Positions 42,525 to 52,123 of a DNA stretch of 64,000 nucleotides are shown here, piece after piece (positions within the stretch are counted from its first letter, which is position 1; every line of letters starts with the position of its first letter). Where the stretch lies: NCBI GenBank assembly GCA_963785065.1, contig CAWATX010000002.1:868001-932000 (forward strand), read 5' to 3'. The notes under the pieces were generated by a model that was given only the letters and a program-made list of their open reading frames with translations, made no database searches and was not told the DNA's origin. The position numbers and the translations under genes are program-made. The stretch comes from CAVSRC01 sp963785065. Its GTDB lineage: Bacteria; Pseudomonadota; Alphaproteobacteria; Rhizobiales; Kaistiaceae.

Positions 42525-44027
42525 ATGACCATCTCGTCGGGGGCCGGTCCGGTCATAACTTCGTCTGCGGAAACCCGTGCGGCTTCCGGACGCTTTGTGT
42601 TGTTCGTCAACGGCGTGCTGCTGCTGATCCTCGCCAGCGCCATGACAGTGCCCCTGATGCTCGATGTTGCAACCGAGAATCGTGACTGGATCACGTTCGC
42701 GGGCTCGGCAATAGCGACGGCTTATGTGGGCGGAATGCTTACGCTCGCCAATCGCGGTCGCGGCGGTCTGATCGACAGGCGGACCGGTTATGCACTGACC
42801 TTCTCTTCCTGGCTCATCATCTGTGCTTTCGGATCGCTGCCATTTTGCTTCTCCAGTTTGCGGATGAGCTCTACGGATGCCTTCTTCGAGACGATGTCCG
42901 GACTGACCACGACGGGCTCTACGGTGATCACTGGGCTGGACCATTTGCCGCTTGGCCTGTTGATGTGGCGCTCCCTGCTTCAGTGGATCGGCGGAGCGGG
43001 AATTATCGTCATGGCAATTCTGCTCCTGCCGGCGCTTGGCGTCGGCGGAATGCAGCTCTTCCGCACCGAGTCGTCTGATATCTCCGAGAACTTCGTTCCG
43101 CGCCAATACCAAATGGCGCGCCTAACCGTCGTGGTCTACGTCCTGCTCAGCCTCGCTTGTGCGGTCGGCTACGCGCTAGCCGGAATGAACGTCTTTGACG
43201 CCGTCAACCACGCCATGACGACGCTCGCGACTGGCGGCTACTCCACCAAGGACGCGTCCATCGGTTTCTACAACTCGGTACCGATCGAGATCGTTGGCAT
43301 TGTCTTCATGATTGCCGGTGCACTACCGCTCGCCTGGTATGCACGCGTCGCCACTCAACGCCGGGCCGCCTTGTGGCGCGAGCCGCAGATTCCAGTCTTC
43401 CTGGCCATCTTGTGCCTCGCCGTGATTTTGGCCACGGCATGGCAGGTGTTTTCCAACCATGTGCCCATTGGAACCGCCTTGCGCCAGTCTGCCTTTAACG
43501 TTGCCTCTGTGCTTACCGACACGGGGTTCGCCACCACGGACTATTCCACATGGGGAAGCTTTGCGGTCGGTCTGTTCTTCATGCTCATGCTGATCGGTGG
43601 CTGCGCCGGATCGACAGCCGGCGCGATCAAGGTCTTTCGCTGGCAGCTCCTCTTCGCCGGTGCTGCGCGTCAGCTCAAGCTGATGCTCTCGCCGCACCGG
43701 GTCCTTGCGACCCAATACGGTGAGCGCGTGGTTGATGCGTCGATGCTGGAATCGGTGCGGAATTTCTTCTTCATGTACATCATTACTTTTCTGGCCCTGT
43801 CACTTGGCGTCATGGCCACCGGCCTTGATTTTCTGTCGAGCACCAGTAGCGTTGCGCAAGCGATGGCCAATGCTGGACCGGGCCTTGGACCGGTCGTTGG
43901 GCCGGCAACCAATTTCGCGTCAATCGCCGCACCAGCGAAATGGCTGCTGGTTGCTGGGATGCTTCTTGGTCGACTTGAGTTGTCGACGGTCTATGTGTTG
44001 ATCTTTGCCGGGCTGCGACGCGCCTGA
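42525..44027 (+). CDS. TrkH-family potassium uptake protein
   Basis: A 500-residue membrane protein with about ten helices and four filter loops characteristic of TrkH/KtrB: ETMSGLTTTGSTVITGLDHL, HAMTTLATGGYSTKDASIGF, ASVLTDTGFATTDYSTW and a last one near SVAQAMANAGPGLGPVVG. It conducts potassium, normally with a TrkA-like partner, which is not in this window. I chose ATG 42525 over 42456 since the latter lies within the regulatory repeat and the added residues are not conserved in style. It is divergent from kdp, with only about 200 bp between, so the two potassium systems probably share regulation. Confidence 0.92.
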   Translation: MTISSGAGPVITSSAETRAASGRFVLFVNGVLLLILASAMTVPLMLDVATENRDWITFAGSAIATAYVGGMLTLANRGRGGLIDRRTGYALTFSSWLIICAFGSLPFCFSSLRMSSTDAFFETMSGLTTTGSTVITGLDHLPLGLLMWRSLLQWIGGAGIIVMAILLLPALGVGGMQLFRTESSDISENFVPRQYQMARLTVVVYVLLSLACAVGYALAGMNVFDAVNHAMTTLATGGYSTKDASIGFYNSVPIEIVGIVFMIAGALPLAWYARVATQRRAALWREPQIPVFLAILCLAVILATAWQVFSNHVPIGTALRQSAFNVASVLTDTGFATTDYSTWGSFAVGLFFMLMLIGGCAGSTAGAIKVFRWQLLFAGAARQLKLMLSPHRVLATQYGERVVDASMLESVRNFFFMYIITFLALSLGVMATGLDFLSSTSSVAQAMANAGPGLGPVVGPATNFASIAAPAKWLLVAGMLLGRLELSTVYVLIFAGLRRA

Positions 44028-44365
44028 GCCCGAAGCGGCCAGGGGCCGACACCAGCTACCATTTGCAGTCACCCAGATGTCGGGAAGGCCGTGTCTGATC
44101 TGAACTGGAGACAATGGCGGCGCGGGCTGCATTGGATCCGGCTTGAATGGGGGCTCGAGGCGTGCTTTTCGCGCTCAGGCATGGCACTACGACCCGACGG
44201 CCGCCGGACCTACCGTGGATCGCTTCGACGCGCTCCAACTGAAGCGGCGATCCGGTGAAGCCGTGTTGCATCCCAACGACGCCGGGTCAAAGAATGGCGG
44301 GAACAAGCCATTTCCCTGAAGAATGTTGGACCGGTATCTCTCCCTCCGCCGAAAATGCGCCGTAT
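44028..44365. other. No gene seen
   Basis: About 340 bp after the TrkH-type gene. Short frames only. No tRNA or terminator pattern stands out. It leads into two dispersed repeats. Confidence 0.5.
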
Positions 44366-44407
44366 CACCAAGAGAATTTTCGCGCACTGTTGGTCTCGCT
44401 GCACCAC
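44366..44407. repeat. Dispersed 42-nt repeat, copy 1
   Basis: Starts CACCAAGAGAATTTTCGCG and ends GTTGGTCTCGCTGCACCAC. 38 of 42 positions match 56586-56627; the four differences are in a short central block. Confidence 0.75.
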
Positions 44408-44526
44408 TCCCCGAAGGGCCAGCTTCTGGGGCTCGCAGACCGGAACGCCAAAATGGCGCAGGATTTGGTCATTTTGGGGTTTGCCAAGCGGCGTCCGGCT
44501 CGTCGTTCGCTCCGCAGAACTCGCGG

Positions 44527-44618
44527 CTAGGTATGGTTGGCACGATTCGAAGCGAGGCTGCGTCCTTTCCCGAGGCCAAAGCCGACGTCCGTAAAACTCC
44601 GATCTTCGTATCAGATTG
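44527..44618. repeat. Dispersed repeat, copy 2 (92 nt)
   Basis: Gapless partner of 12749-12840 (75 of 92 identical). It lies just beyond the end of the diguanylate cyclase gene and only 120 bp from the 42-nt repeat. Confidence 0.7.
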
Positions 44619-44645
44619 GCCCGAAGGACACCTTGTGGCCTGAAT

Positions 44646-47320
44646 TTAGGTCTGCCTGCGCGTTTTCAGGCCGGCAAGCTTGGCCGCTTCGGCCGCAGGC
44701 AGCGCCTTCGAAAAGTAATACCCCTGACCGTATTCGCCACCGCTTTGCACGATCTGATTCATTGTTTGGACATGCTCGATGCCCTCGGCGATCGTCGGCA
44801 ATCCGAGGCTCTTCGCCAAGTCGATCACCGAACGCACAATCTTGGCGCTCTCGACATCGGTTTCCATCGACATCACGAACGAGCGGTCGATCTTGATCTT
44901 GTCGAAACGAAGCTCGCGGAGATTATAGAGATTGGAATAGCCCGTACCGAAGTCGTCGAGCGATATTTTGATGCCGAGTTCCTGAAGGCCGACGAGGGCA
45001 GCTCGCGCAGAAGGAAGGTCGCCCACCAGGGCCAACTCGGTAATCTCGATTTCGAGGCGTTCGGGGGGAAACGCCGTTTCCGACAAGATGGCAAGTATCT
45101 TTGCGGTCAACAGAGGGTCGCCAAGATGCTTTGGCGAGACATTGAGGGCGATCGTGATCTCCGGTGACCAGGTCCGCGCGTCGAGACAGGCCCGCCGCAG
45201 GAGCGAATAGGTCATCTCCGCGATCAGGCCGAGCTTCTCCACAACCGGGATGAAGAGTTCCGGCTGGATGCCTCCTCGTGTCGGATGATGCCAGCGCGCC
45301 AGGATCTCAAAACCAACCAGGCGCTTTTCGGCCAATAGCATCAGGGGCTGATAGTGCGGTTCGATTTCCTCCTTCGCGACGGCCGAACGAACGTCTTCCT
45401 CCAGTGCCAGACGGGCTCGCAGAGTGTCCTCCATGCTACGCTGGAAGAAGCTGTAAGTGCCTCGGCCTCTTTCTTTGGCGCGGTACATCGCCATGTCGGC
45501 GGCGCGAAGCAGCGTTTCCGGATCAGTCCCGTCGATCGGACAGATAGCTATCCCGATGCTGGTGCCGACATCGACAACTTGTGGACCGATGCTGATCGGG
45601 CGCCCGACACCCGCAATGATCCGATCTGCCAGCAAAGCTGCAGCGGCAGTGGGTTCTTCACCCTCATTGCAGTGCATGATCAGGGCGAATTCATCGCCGC
45701 CCAGGCGCGCCACCATGTCCCCCGCCCTGACCACCGCGCCAATCCGGGTCGCGACTTCGCTCAGGACATCATCACCTGCCTGATGACCGTAGACATCGTT
45801 GACCGGCTTGAACCGATCCAGGTCGAGGCTCAGAACCGCAAACTGCGCGCCACCGCGACCGGCCTGCTGTCTTGCGGCTTCGAGCACTTCGGCAAAAACG
45901 CGTCTGTTGGGCAAGCCGGTAAGGGCGTCATGCCGGGCAAGCGACAGCGCGAGATTTTGGGCGGCCTCAGCCGCCTCATGCGCCTTTTCAAGCGCGGCGA
46001 CATGCTTTCGATAGGTCTGCTCCTTTTCCTCAGCCGCCTGCGCTTCGGCCTCCTTGAGGCTGGTAATGTCGGTGTCCGTGCCGATGATCCGGGCGACGCT
46101 GCCGTCGGGATTCCACTCGACCGCCTTGCCGCGGCTCAGAATCCAGATGTAATGCCCATCCCGGTGCCGCTCGCGATACTCGAATGAATTCTGGGCCAAT
46201 TCGCCGGAATTTTGCCGATTTGCCTGGTCGATGATGCGCGCACGATCGTCTGGGTGAACGCGCGCCAGCCACGCTTCGCGCGACCCGTCGATGGTCTCAT
46301 CCAGACCGAAGCCACGCATCTGCCGCCACATGCGCGAGTAGAAGGCTTTGCCGTGCTTCAGGTCGTGGTCCCAGACACCTTGGCCGGCGCCTTCGAGCGC
46401 GAAGTTCCAGCGGCTCTCGCTCTCGGCAAGGGCAGCCTCGACGCGCCTTCGTTCGCTTATGTTGCGGCTGACGCCGACGATGCCGATGACCTCATTCTGA
46501 TCGTTACGCAATGGCACCTTCGACGTCGATAGCCACCGCCAGAGACGTCGACGACGTATTCTTCAATGTCGAGGAGCGGTTCGCCGGAGCTGATCACTTT
46601 CTGCTCGTCGTCGAAGAACTTTTGGGCAAGTTCCGCCCAGTGGAGTTCGAAGTCGGTCTTGCCGATCAGATCTTCCGGCTGCAGACCGAGGTCCGCGGCG
46701 ACAGCCCGATTGACGACGATGAAGCGACTGGCGGTATCCTTGACGAAGAGGTAATCCGGCACCTGGTCGATCATGGATCGGAACAAGGCACGTTCGGCGT
46801 TCCAGGCCTGTTCAGCACGTTTGCGCTCGGTGATGTCCCGCGCAACGCCGATCAGGCCGATGATCTCGCCGTGATCGTCTCTCATCGGCAGCTTCGACGT
46901 CCGCAGCCAGTTGGACGCGCCGGTCTCGTCGATCCTGCTCTCTTCCATGTCGATCGTCGGCGTTCCGGACGCGATGATCATCTGCTCGATGTCATGGAAC
47001 CCTTGCGCCAGGTCCGGCGAGAACAGATCGAAGTCGGTCTTGCCGATCAGGTCCTCCGACCGCTCCACACCGATGTCTCGCGCGACCGCATCATTGGCTG
47101 TGAGGAACCGCCCCTCGACGTCCTTGGCGTAGATCAGTTCGGGTAGTTGGTTGATGATGGCGCAGAGCATGAAGCGCTCGACTTCCCAGTCCAGCCCCGA
47201 GACCAACCGCGCTCTGACGTCTGCCTGCACCTGTGCATTGGCCGAGACGAGGCGACCCAACTGGATGCCGACTTCGTCGACAGGGTCTTTGTCCGGTCGT
47301 TTCGGCCGATGCTTAACCAT
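44646..47320 (-). pseudogene. PAS-PAS-PAS-GGDEF-EAL cyclic-di-GMP protein, split by one frameshift
   Basis: Two adjacent frames form one ~890-residue protein. The first (from ATG 47320) has two PAS domains, each closing with RDITERKR-type ends and containing YAKDVEGRFLTANDAVARDI and FVKDTASRFIVVNRAVAADL. It reaches EEYVVDVSGG near 46545, then breaks. The second frame resumes with WLSTSKVPLRNDQNEVIGIV, completing the same PAS unit, followed by another PAS, GGDEF (VARLGGDEFALIM) and EAL-type (GFEILARWHH; DDFGTGYSN) domains. The A residue of EAL is I here. A single base change in a GGCGGTGGC run suffices. The product would make or break cyclic-di-GMP. A real mutation or an assembly error; functional state unclear. 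Confidence 0.85.
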
Positions 47321-47341
47321 TCCTTTCGCCTCGCTAGCCAC

Positions 47342-47612
47342 CCGGCCGCTCTCCCCGAGCGGCGGCGTCTCCGCTGACTCTAGACGCGCGGCCTTTCACG
47401 ACGATTAATCGGCACATTTTGCGAAAAAGCCCGCGACACCGATTGGTTTGACCAAGTGCGGGTTCGTGGTCGATCCGCTCCGCCTGCGATTCTATTAAGG
47501 CTTTATGGCTGACTCACCTGTGGGAGGCGAGCCGGAAGCGACCATGCGCCTTCGCCACGCACGAAGGGCGACCGCGCGGCCGCCCTTCGTCATGTCGTGT
47601 TGTCAGGCCGGA
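47342..47612. other. Gap between two convergent-free minus genes
   Basis: About 270 bp between the start of the cyclic-di-GMP gene and the end of the large secreted protein gene. It should hold the promoter of the former. No hairpin with a T-run is obvious. Confidence 0.3.
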
Positions 47613-50600
47613 CTAGCGGATGGTCGGCCGGGTCGGCGGGACCAGCTGCTTCAGATTCGGATTGATTTGAAGCGTCGGACCCGTCGTCGGCCGCTTCACG
47701 CAGTTCGGGTACTGTCCGTACGTCCCCTGCGGGCACACCTTGCGGACTGGAGGCAACTTCACGCAGTTCGGATAGCGCCCAACGGTTCCCTTCGGGCATA
47801 CATTGGGGATGCAGTCCGGGTAGCGCCCGTGCGTGCCTGCCGGACATACCTTCTGCACCGGAGGCAGCTTCACGCAGTTCGGATAGCGCCCAACGGTTCC
47901 CTTCGGGCATACATTGGGGATGCAGTCCGGGTAGCGCCCGTGCGTGCCTGCCGGACATACCTTCTGCACCGGAGGCAGCTTCACGCAGTTCGGATAGCGC
48001 CCAACGGTTCCCTTCGGGCATACATTGGGGATGCAGTCCGGGTAGCGCCCGTGCGTGCCTGCCGGACATACCTTCTGCACCGGAGGCAGCTTCACGCAGT
48101 TCGGATAGCGCCCCGTGGTCCCAGCCGGGCAAACGTTGCGCTGGCAGTTCGGCGGTGTGCCGTGGGTGCCCGCCGGGCACTTGGCCGAAGGCGGCGGGGG
48201 CGGCGGCGGGGGCTGCCCGTTCGAGCAGGCCCGCCCGTTCCACGTGCCGCCGTCCGGGCAGCATCCGCCGTCCGGCATGCGGCTCTGGACCGGACAGATC
48301 TGGATCTGCTCGGCCTGTGCACATTTCAGCGAAGGAATGTGCAGCGAGGCCTGCGCCGTGTCGTTGCCGCCGTTGGTATTCTGCGACGACCCACCGACCG
48401 GCAGGGTGATCGTGGCCCGGTTGGTGATGTCGCAGGTCTGGCCGTCGTCAGGCACCAGCACACCCACCACGAGCGGGCCCGTGGTATGGCCGCTGACGAT
48501 GGTCCTGGCAGTCGTGCAGTCATAGCCACCGCTGCCGTCGGACGCGCACACCGGCGGTATGAAGACCGGCGAAGGCGATACCGGCGTGAACCCGAGGAAG
48601 GTGTCCTTGATCTTCAGGCCACCGGTGAAGTCCGCGGGTCCGTTGTTGTGGACGGTGATGGCGAAATAGCACGCCCACATTCCGGCGGCGCCGGGCGTGG
48701 TGCTCAAATGCCCGAGATAGGCCAGACAGAAGAGGCCCCGCTTGGCGATCGACAGGTCGGACTGCTTGCCGACTGGCTTGCAGTTCGGTCCCGGTGTCTT
48801 CGATTCCACCACGGCCGAGGTGTCGTCACCAGGGTTGACGTTCATCGGAGACCCGCCAGGCGCCTTGGTAATCCTTGCCTGGTTGCTCACCGTGCAGGCT
48901 TCCGCCTGCTCCTGCTGGACCTTGGGCACCAGCACGCCGATCAGCAAGCCGATGCTGTGGGTCGCACCGAGATGACCGCCGCCACCATCGGGCAGGCTTG
49001 CTCCCGGGAACGTACAGGTGTGGTCCGGTCCCGGATTGGTGCAGGTCCACTGCGGCGGCAGCCAGACGATCGGATTGGCGACCGACAGCGTATCGTGGAC
49101 GACGATGTCGCCGGTGTAGTCACCAGGCCCGGTGTTGGTCACCGTGATCAGGTACACGCATTGCCAGTTGGCTCCCTTGTCGAGGCAAACCGGCAGGCCG
49201 CGCTTCTCGATCTTGAGGTTGGTGTGGTCGCCGGGCGGCGGGCTGCACTTGCTGTTGGGGATGAGCGCGTTGGCAAAGGCCGCATCATCCGACGGGTCGG
49301 CGTCGCCCCACCCTGGCGCCCAGGCGAGCTCGGCGACATTGGTGAGGTTGCAGAGGTCGGTTGCCGCCGGCAGGTCGACGCTGACGTGCAGGTCGACGCT
49401 GTCGCCGGGCCACAACGGCACGGCCGGATAGTCGCATTCATATTGCGACGGTCCGGTGCCGCCGCAGACCCATGGCGGCGACGGATCGAAGTTGACCGTT
49501 GCGCCGGGCGGGTTCTGCGGGAACCAGTCCATAACCTGCAGCGGCCCCCAGTAGAAGCCGGGGCCGGTGTTGGTGACGCGGATCGTGTACTGGCAGTTGA
49601 AGCCAGTCGCGGTGGCGTCGCAGGTCTTCGGGTCGGCCTGCTTGTCGAGCCTCAGGTTGAAGCCGCTGGCCGGCGGCGGCACATAGCCCGGCGGCGGGAA
49701 GTACGGCGGGATGTAGCCGTAGCCGCCCGGACCTGTCTCGGCGATTTCGACGTCGCCCATATGACCCTGGTTCTGCGGGTCGTTGAATTGGCCGTCATAG
49801 TCGGTGAAGTACGACTGGAACGGCGGATCGTTGGCCGGGCGCACGAGCGAGATGTGGTTGCCCTGCAGTCCGTCCACAGTGGCCGGTCCGCCTGCGGCGA
49901 GCTCAGCGGCAAGTGCCGGGTTGTCGCGCAGCGATTCGCCCGTCGTCCATAGGTATTCGTTGCTCACGTCTAGGCGCGGCAGACCCTGACTGTCGAAGTC
50001 GTAGCCGAGCGCCACGCCGCCGTCGGTGTTCAGCCCGTCGGGGCGGAAACCGATGGCGTATTCGTCCGGCGTCTCCACCCATGTGCTGGGCGTCGAGGGA
50101 TCGTCGGGCACCTCGCGGGTGTAGCGCACCACCGACGATTTCAGCGGGTCGGCGAAGACCGAGTAGTCGTAGCTGCCGCGCTGTTCGCCGCGCTGGGCGA
50201 GGATCATCCTGCCCTGCCCGTCGAAGATCATGTCGGTGATCGGATTGTCGCTGGCGAGCCCCGTGACATCGAGCTCCCAGCGCGCGTCATTGGCGAAGCT
50301 GCCGTCGAGATTGATGCCGATGGACCAGACCTGCAGCGGCTTGGCGACGGCATAGTAGAGCCGCCCGCCGTGCAGGGCCATGCCGCCCACGCGCCGTTCC
50401 GGCTGGGTGAAGCCCCAGCTCGCCGGGTTCGTCGAATCGAACGCCGGGCTGGTGATGTCCATGGTGCTGTTGTCGTCGGCGACCAGCGTCAAGCCGTGGT
50501 TGGGGCGGCCGTTCACACCGTGATCGAAGGTGTCGATGATCAGCCCGGTCGAATCGAGGCGATAGATCCGTCCGGTATCCAGGTCGGACACGAAGAACTG

Positions 50601-51218
50601 CTGGCTCGTCCGGTCATAGACGATGTCACCGAGGCCGGGGCCGGCATTGGCGCCGATGGTCGTGAACAGCGTGATGTCGCCGGTGGTGCCGTCGACGCGG
50701 TAAATGCTGCCCGGCGAACCGCCCTGCCCCCACTGGCCGTCCATGAAGGTGGCGTCCGGCTGGCCGTGGGTGATGCGCTCGGGCCGGCCGTCACCGTCAT
50801 TGTCCGGCGCGACGATCTGGATGCCGAAGGCAGAGGTGGCGCCGAGATAAATGTCCGGTGCCGGCTGATCGTCGAGCGTGATCGGGAAGACCTCGCCGAC
50901 GGCGCTCGCAGGTGCCGAAAAGACGGTGGGCGCGTTGATCAGCTGACCGGCCGGCGGTCCGTCGGGCTGCGGCCGCTGAATCTGCATCGACGATCCGTTG
51001 ACGTCGATGAAGGTCTCATCGACCGGGTTGCCGGATGGAAACGGCGGTGTTGGCGTGGTGACGCCGGGGAAACCGGTCACGATCGTGTCGCCGGGCGACA
51101 TGATCGATGACGTCTGGGCGGTGGCCGCGTCGGCCAGGCCGCTCAGCATGAGCGCCGCGAACGCAAGTATCGCCACGCATTTCGGGTTTGCTCTGGATCG
51201 AGCCGGGTGCAGCAGCAT
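47613..51218 (-). CDS. Large exported DUF11-like protein with cysteine-rich C-terminal repeats
   Basis: A 1201-residue secreted protein. Signal peptide near CVAILAFAALMLSGLADAAT. Residues ~60-490 look like a beta-propeller-type surface domain (GDIVYDRTSQQFFVSDLDTG; RMILAQRGEQRG). Three DUF11-like beta-sandwich repeats follow, each starting with KRGL or KQADP and holding NTGPG and DTF/DTL motifs (about 525-985). The C-terminus is a proline linker (PPPPPPPSAKCPAG) and a chain of CPAGTHGRYPDC units. GGAGG precedes ATG 51218. Likely an outer-surface or adhesion protein with disulfide-rich end. Three repeat units are identical at DNA level. Confidence 0.85.
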   Translation of the reverse strand: MLLHPARSRANPKCVAILAFAALMLSGLADAATAQTSSIMSPGDTIVTGFPGVTTPTPPFPSGNPVDETFIDVNGSSMQIQRPQPDGPPAGQLINAPTVFSAPASAVGEVFPITLDDQPAPDIYLGATSAFGIQIVAPDNDGDGRPERITHGQPDATFMDGQWGQGGSPGSIYRVDGTTGDITLFTTIGANAGPGLGDIVYDRTSQQFFVSDLDTGRIYRLDSTGLIIDTFDHGVNGRPNHGLTLVADDNSTMDITSPAFDSTNPASWGFTQPERRVGGMALHGGRLYYAVAKPLQVWSIGINLDGSFANDARWELDVTGLASDNPITDMIFDGQGRMILAQRGEQRGSYDYSVFADPLKSSVVRYTREVPDDPSTPSTWVETPDEYAIGFRPDGLNTDGGVALGYDFDSQGLPRLDVSNEYLWTTGESLRDNPALAAELAAGGPATVDGLQGNHISLVRPANDPPFQSYFTDYDGQFNDPQNQGHMGDVEIAETGPGGYGYIPPYFPPPGYVPPPASGFNLRLDKQADPKTCDATATGFNCQYTIRVTNTGPGFYWGPLQVMDWFPQNPPGATVNFDPSPPWVCGGTGPSQYECDYPAVPLWPGDSVDLHVSVDLPAATDLCNLTNVAELAWAPGWGDADPSDDAAFANALIPNSKCSPPPGDHTNLKIEKRGLPVCLDKGANWQCVYLITVTNTGPGDYTGDIVVHDTLSVANPIVWLPPQWTCTNPGPDHTCTFPGASLPDGGGGHLGATHSIGLLIGVLVPKVQQEQAEACTVSNQARITKAPGGSPMNVNPGDDTSAVVESKTPGPNCKPVGKQSDLSIAKRGLFCLAYLGHLSTTPGAAGMWACYFAITVHNNGPADFTGGLKIKDTFLGFTPVSPSPVFIPPVCASDGSGGYDCTTARTIVSGHTTGPLVVGVLVPDDGQTCDITNRATITLPVGGSSQNTNGGNDTAQASLHIPSLKCAQAEQIQICPVQSRMPDGGCCPDGGTWNGRACSNGQPPPPPPPPSAKCPAGTHGTPPNCQRNVCPAGTTGRYPNCVKLPPVQKVCPAGTHGRYPDCIPNVCPKGTVGRYPNCVKLPPVQKVCPAGTHGRYPDCIPNVCPKGTVGRYPNCVKLPPVQKVCPAGTHGRYPDCIPNVCPKGTVGRYPNCVKLPPVRKVCPQGTYGQYPNCVKRPTTGPTLQINPNLKQLVPPTRPTIR
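47761..48093 (-). repeat. Three identical 111-bp tandem repeats inside the secreted protein gene
   Basis: Units begin at 47761, 47872 and 47983, an exact 111-bp period (37 codons), with a partial fourth at 48094. Each encodes VCPKGTVGRYPNCVKLPPVQ plus VCPAGTHGRYPDCIPN. I see no difference among the three units, so the number is probably variable between strains. Confidence 0.92.
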
Positions 51219-51571
51219 CGGAGCCTCCGTCGATGTCTGCGCGATCGTCGCATGCCTCCACGCAATCGCGCTTCAGCCCCTGCCTCACCATCGGCGTAAC
51301 ATCGAACGGCAGAGAATCCTGTAACGCGCGTCACACGTCGCGCGCGGGTCGAAGCTAGCCGTGACAAATCCGCTCGTGTGATCACGGTGGCGGATAGCCT
51401 TTCCAGTTCAACAACGCTATTCCGCAGATTGTCTGCAAACGCTCGCTCGGCCGGTCGCGATCCACCGGAGCCGGCAATAGCCGGCAGGTCCTTTCTGGTG
51501 CATCGGCTCTCTTGGCTTGACGTCGGGTTTCTCTACTTGCACGGGCCCCGTCGTGACCGCTTCTGGGGTTC
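51219..51571. other. No gene seen between the secreted protein and the IS fragment
   Basis: About 350 bp holding the promoter of the large secreted gene at its left end. Short frames only; no recognisable family. Confidence 0.4.
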
Positions 51572-51766
51572 CTAGGAGGTCGTCGCGCGCCCAACGATCA
51601 TATCCGCCATGCGCGGCAATGTGCCAACCAGCGCCAATCGTTTGATGTTGCGCCGCAAGACAATCTTGCCCTGGGCGTCGAAGCCAACGACGTGGAAGAC
51701 ATCTTTGCCAATATCGACGCCGACGACGGTCAGTTCAGGCTCAAAGGTCTCGATAGTCTTGTCCAT
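51572..51766 (-). pseudogene. IS110-family transposase, N-terminal fragment
   Basis: ATG 51766 starts DKTIETFEPELTVVGVDIGK, followed by DVFHVVGFDAQGKIVLRRNI and KRLALVGTLPRM. GVDIGKDVFHV contains the first aspartate of the DEDD catalytic site of IS110 transposases. Similarity stops at LPRM and a new short tail ends in a stop. About 270 residues are missing. The remaining sequence to 52123 contains the upstream, non-coding end of the element. Confidence 0.85.
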
Positions 51767-52123
51767 GGGGTGGCTCCGGCTTGGTTGGTGATCCCGCAGC
51801 ATGGACTGCGGGCGGAGCAGCCTGTCCATCCCCATTACCGGACGTTAGGGGTTCGGGCGTGGTCGACCGACCAAGGGAGTAAGCCCATCAACGATCGTCG
51901 AAACGGTGCCGACGCTACTTCGCTGCGCCGGTCCTCTTTGTGGCAATTTGGCATTATCTGCAGGACGGCAAGCAGGTGCGCCTTTGGATGACGAAGCCAC
52001 CAGGCTGGCGCTTGCCCTTAGCCGCACGATGCGCAACAACATGGACGAACGCACGCTGACCTTGGTGTGCCCAAGGTGCAGTCCATTGAACCAATGCTCC
52101 ATCGATAGTCTTTTACGAACCTG
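51767..52123. other. IS110 flank and upstream region of the cyclase gene
   Basis: About 357 bp. It should include the former end of the IS110 element and the promoter of the cyclase gene. A short plus-strand frame (51906-52124) ends at the cyclase start but resembles no family. Confidence 0.35.

Noticed and set aside
47761..48120. Regular repeats resembling a CRISPR array
   Set aside because: Period is 111 bp without distinct spacers; units are identical throughout and code for a 37-residue repeat in frame with a large gene.
47505..49952. 815-residue plus-strand frame with repeats
   Set aside because: It lies antisense to the secreted DUF11-like protein, whose signal peptide, domains and ribosome-binding site are clear. 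Its arginine-rich, periodic sequence reflects the opposite strand.
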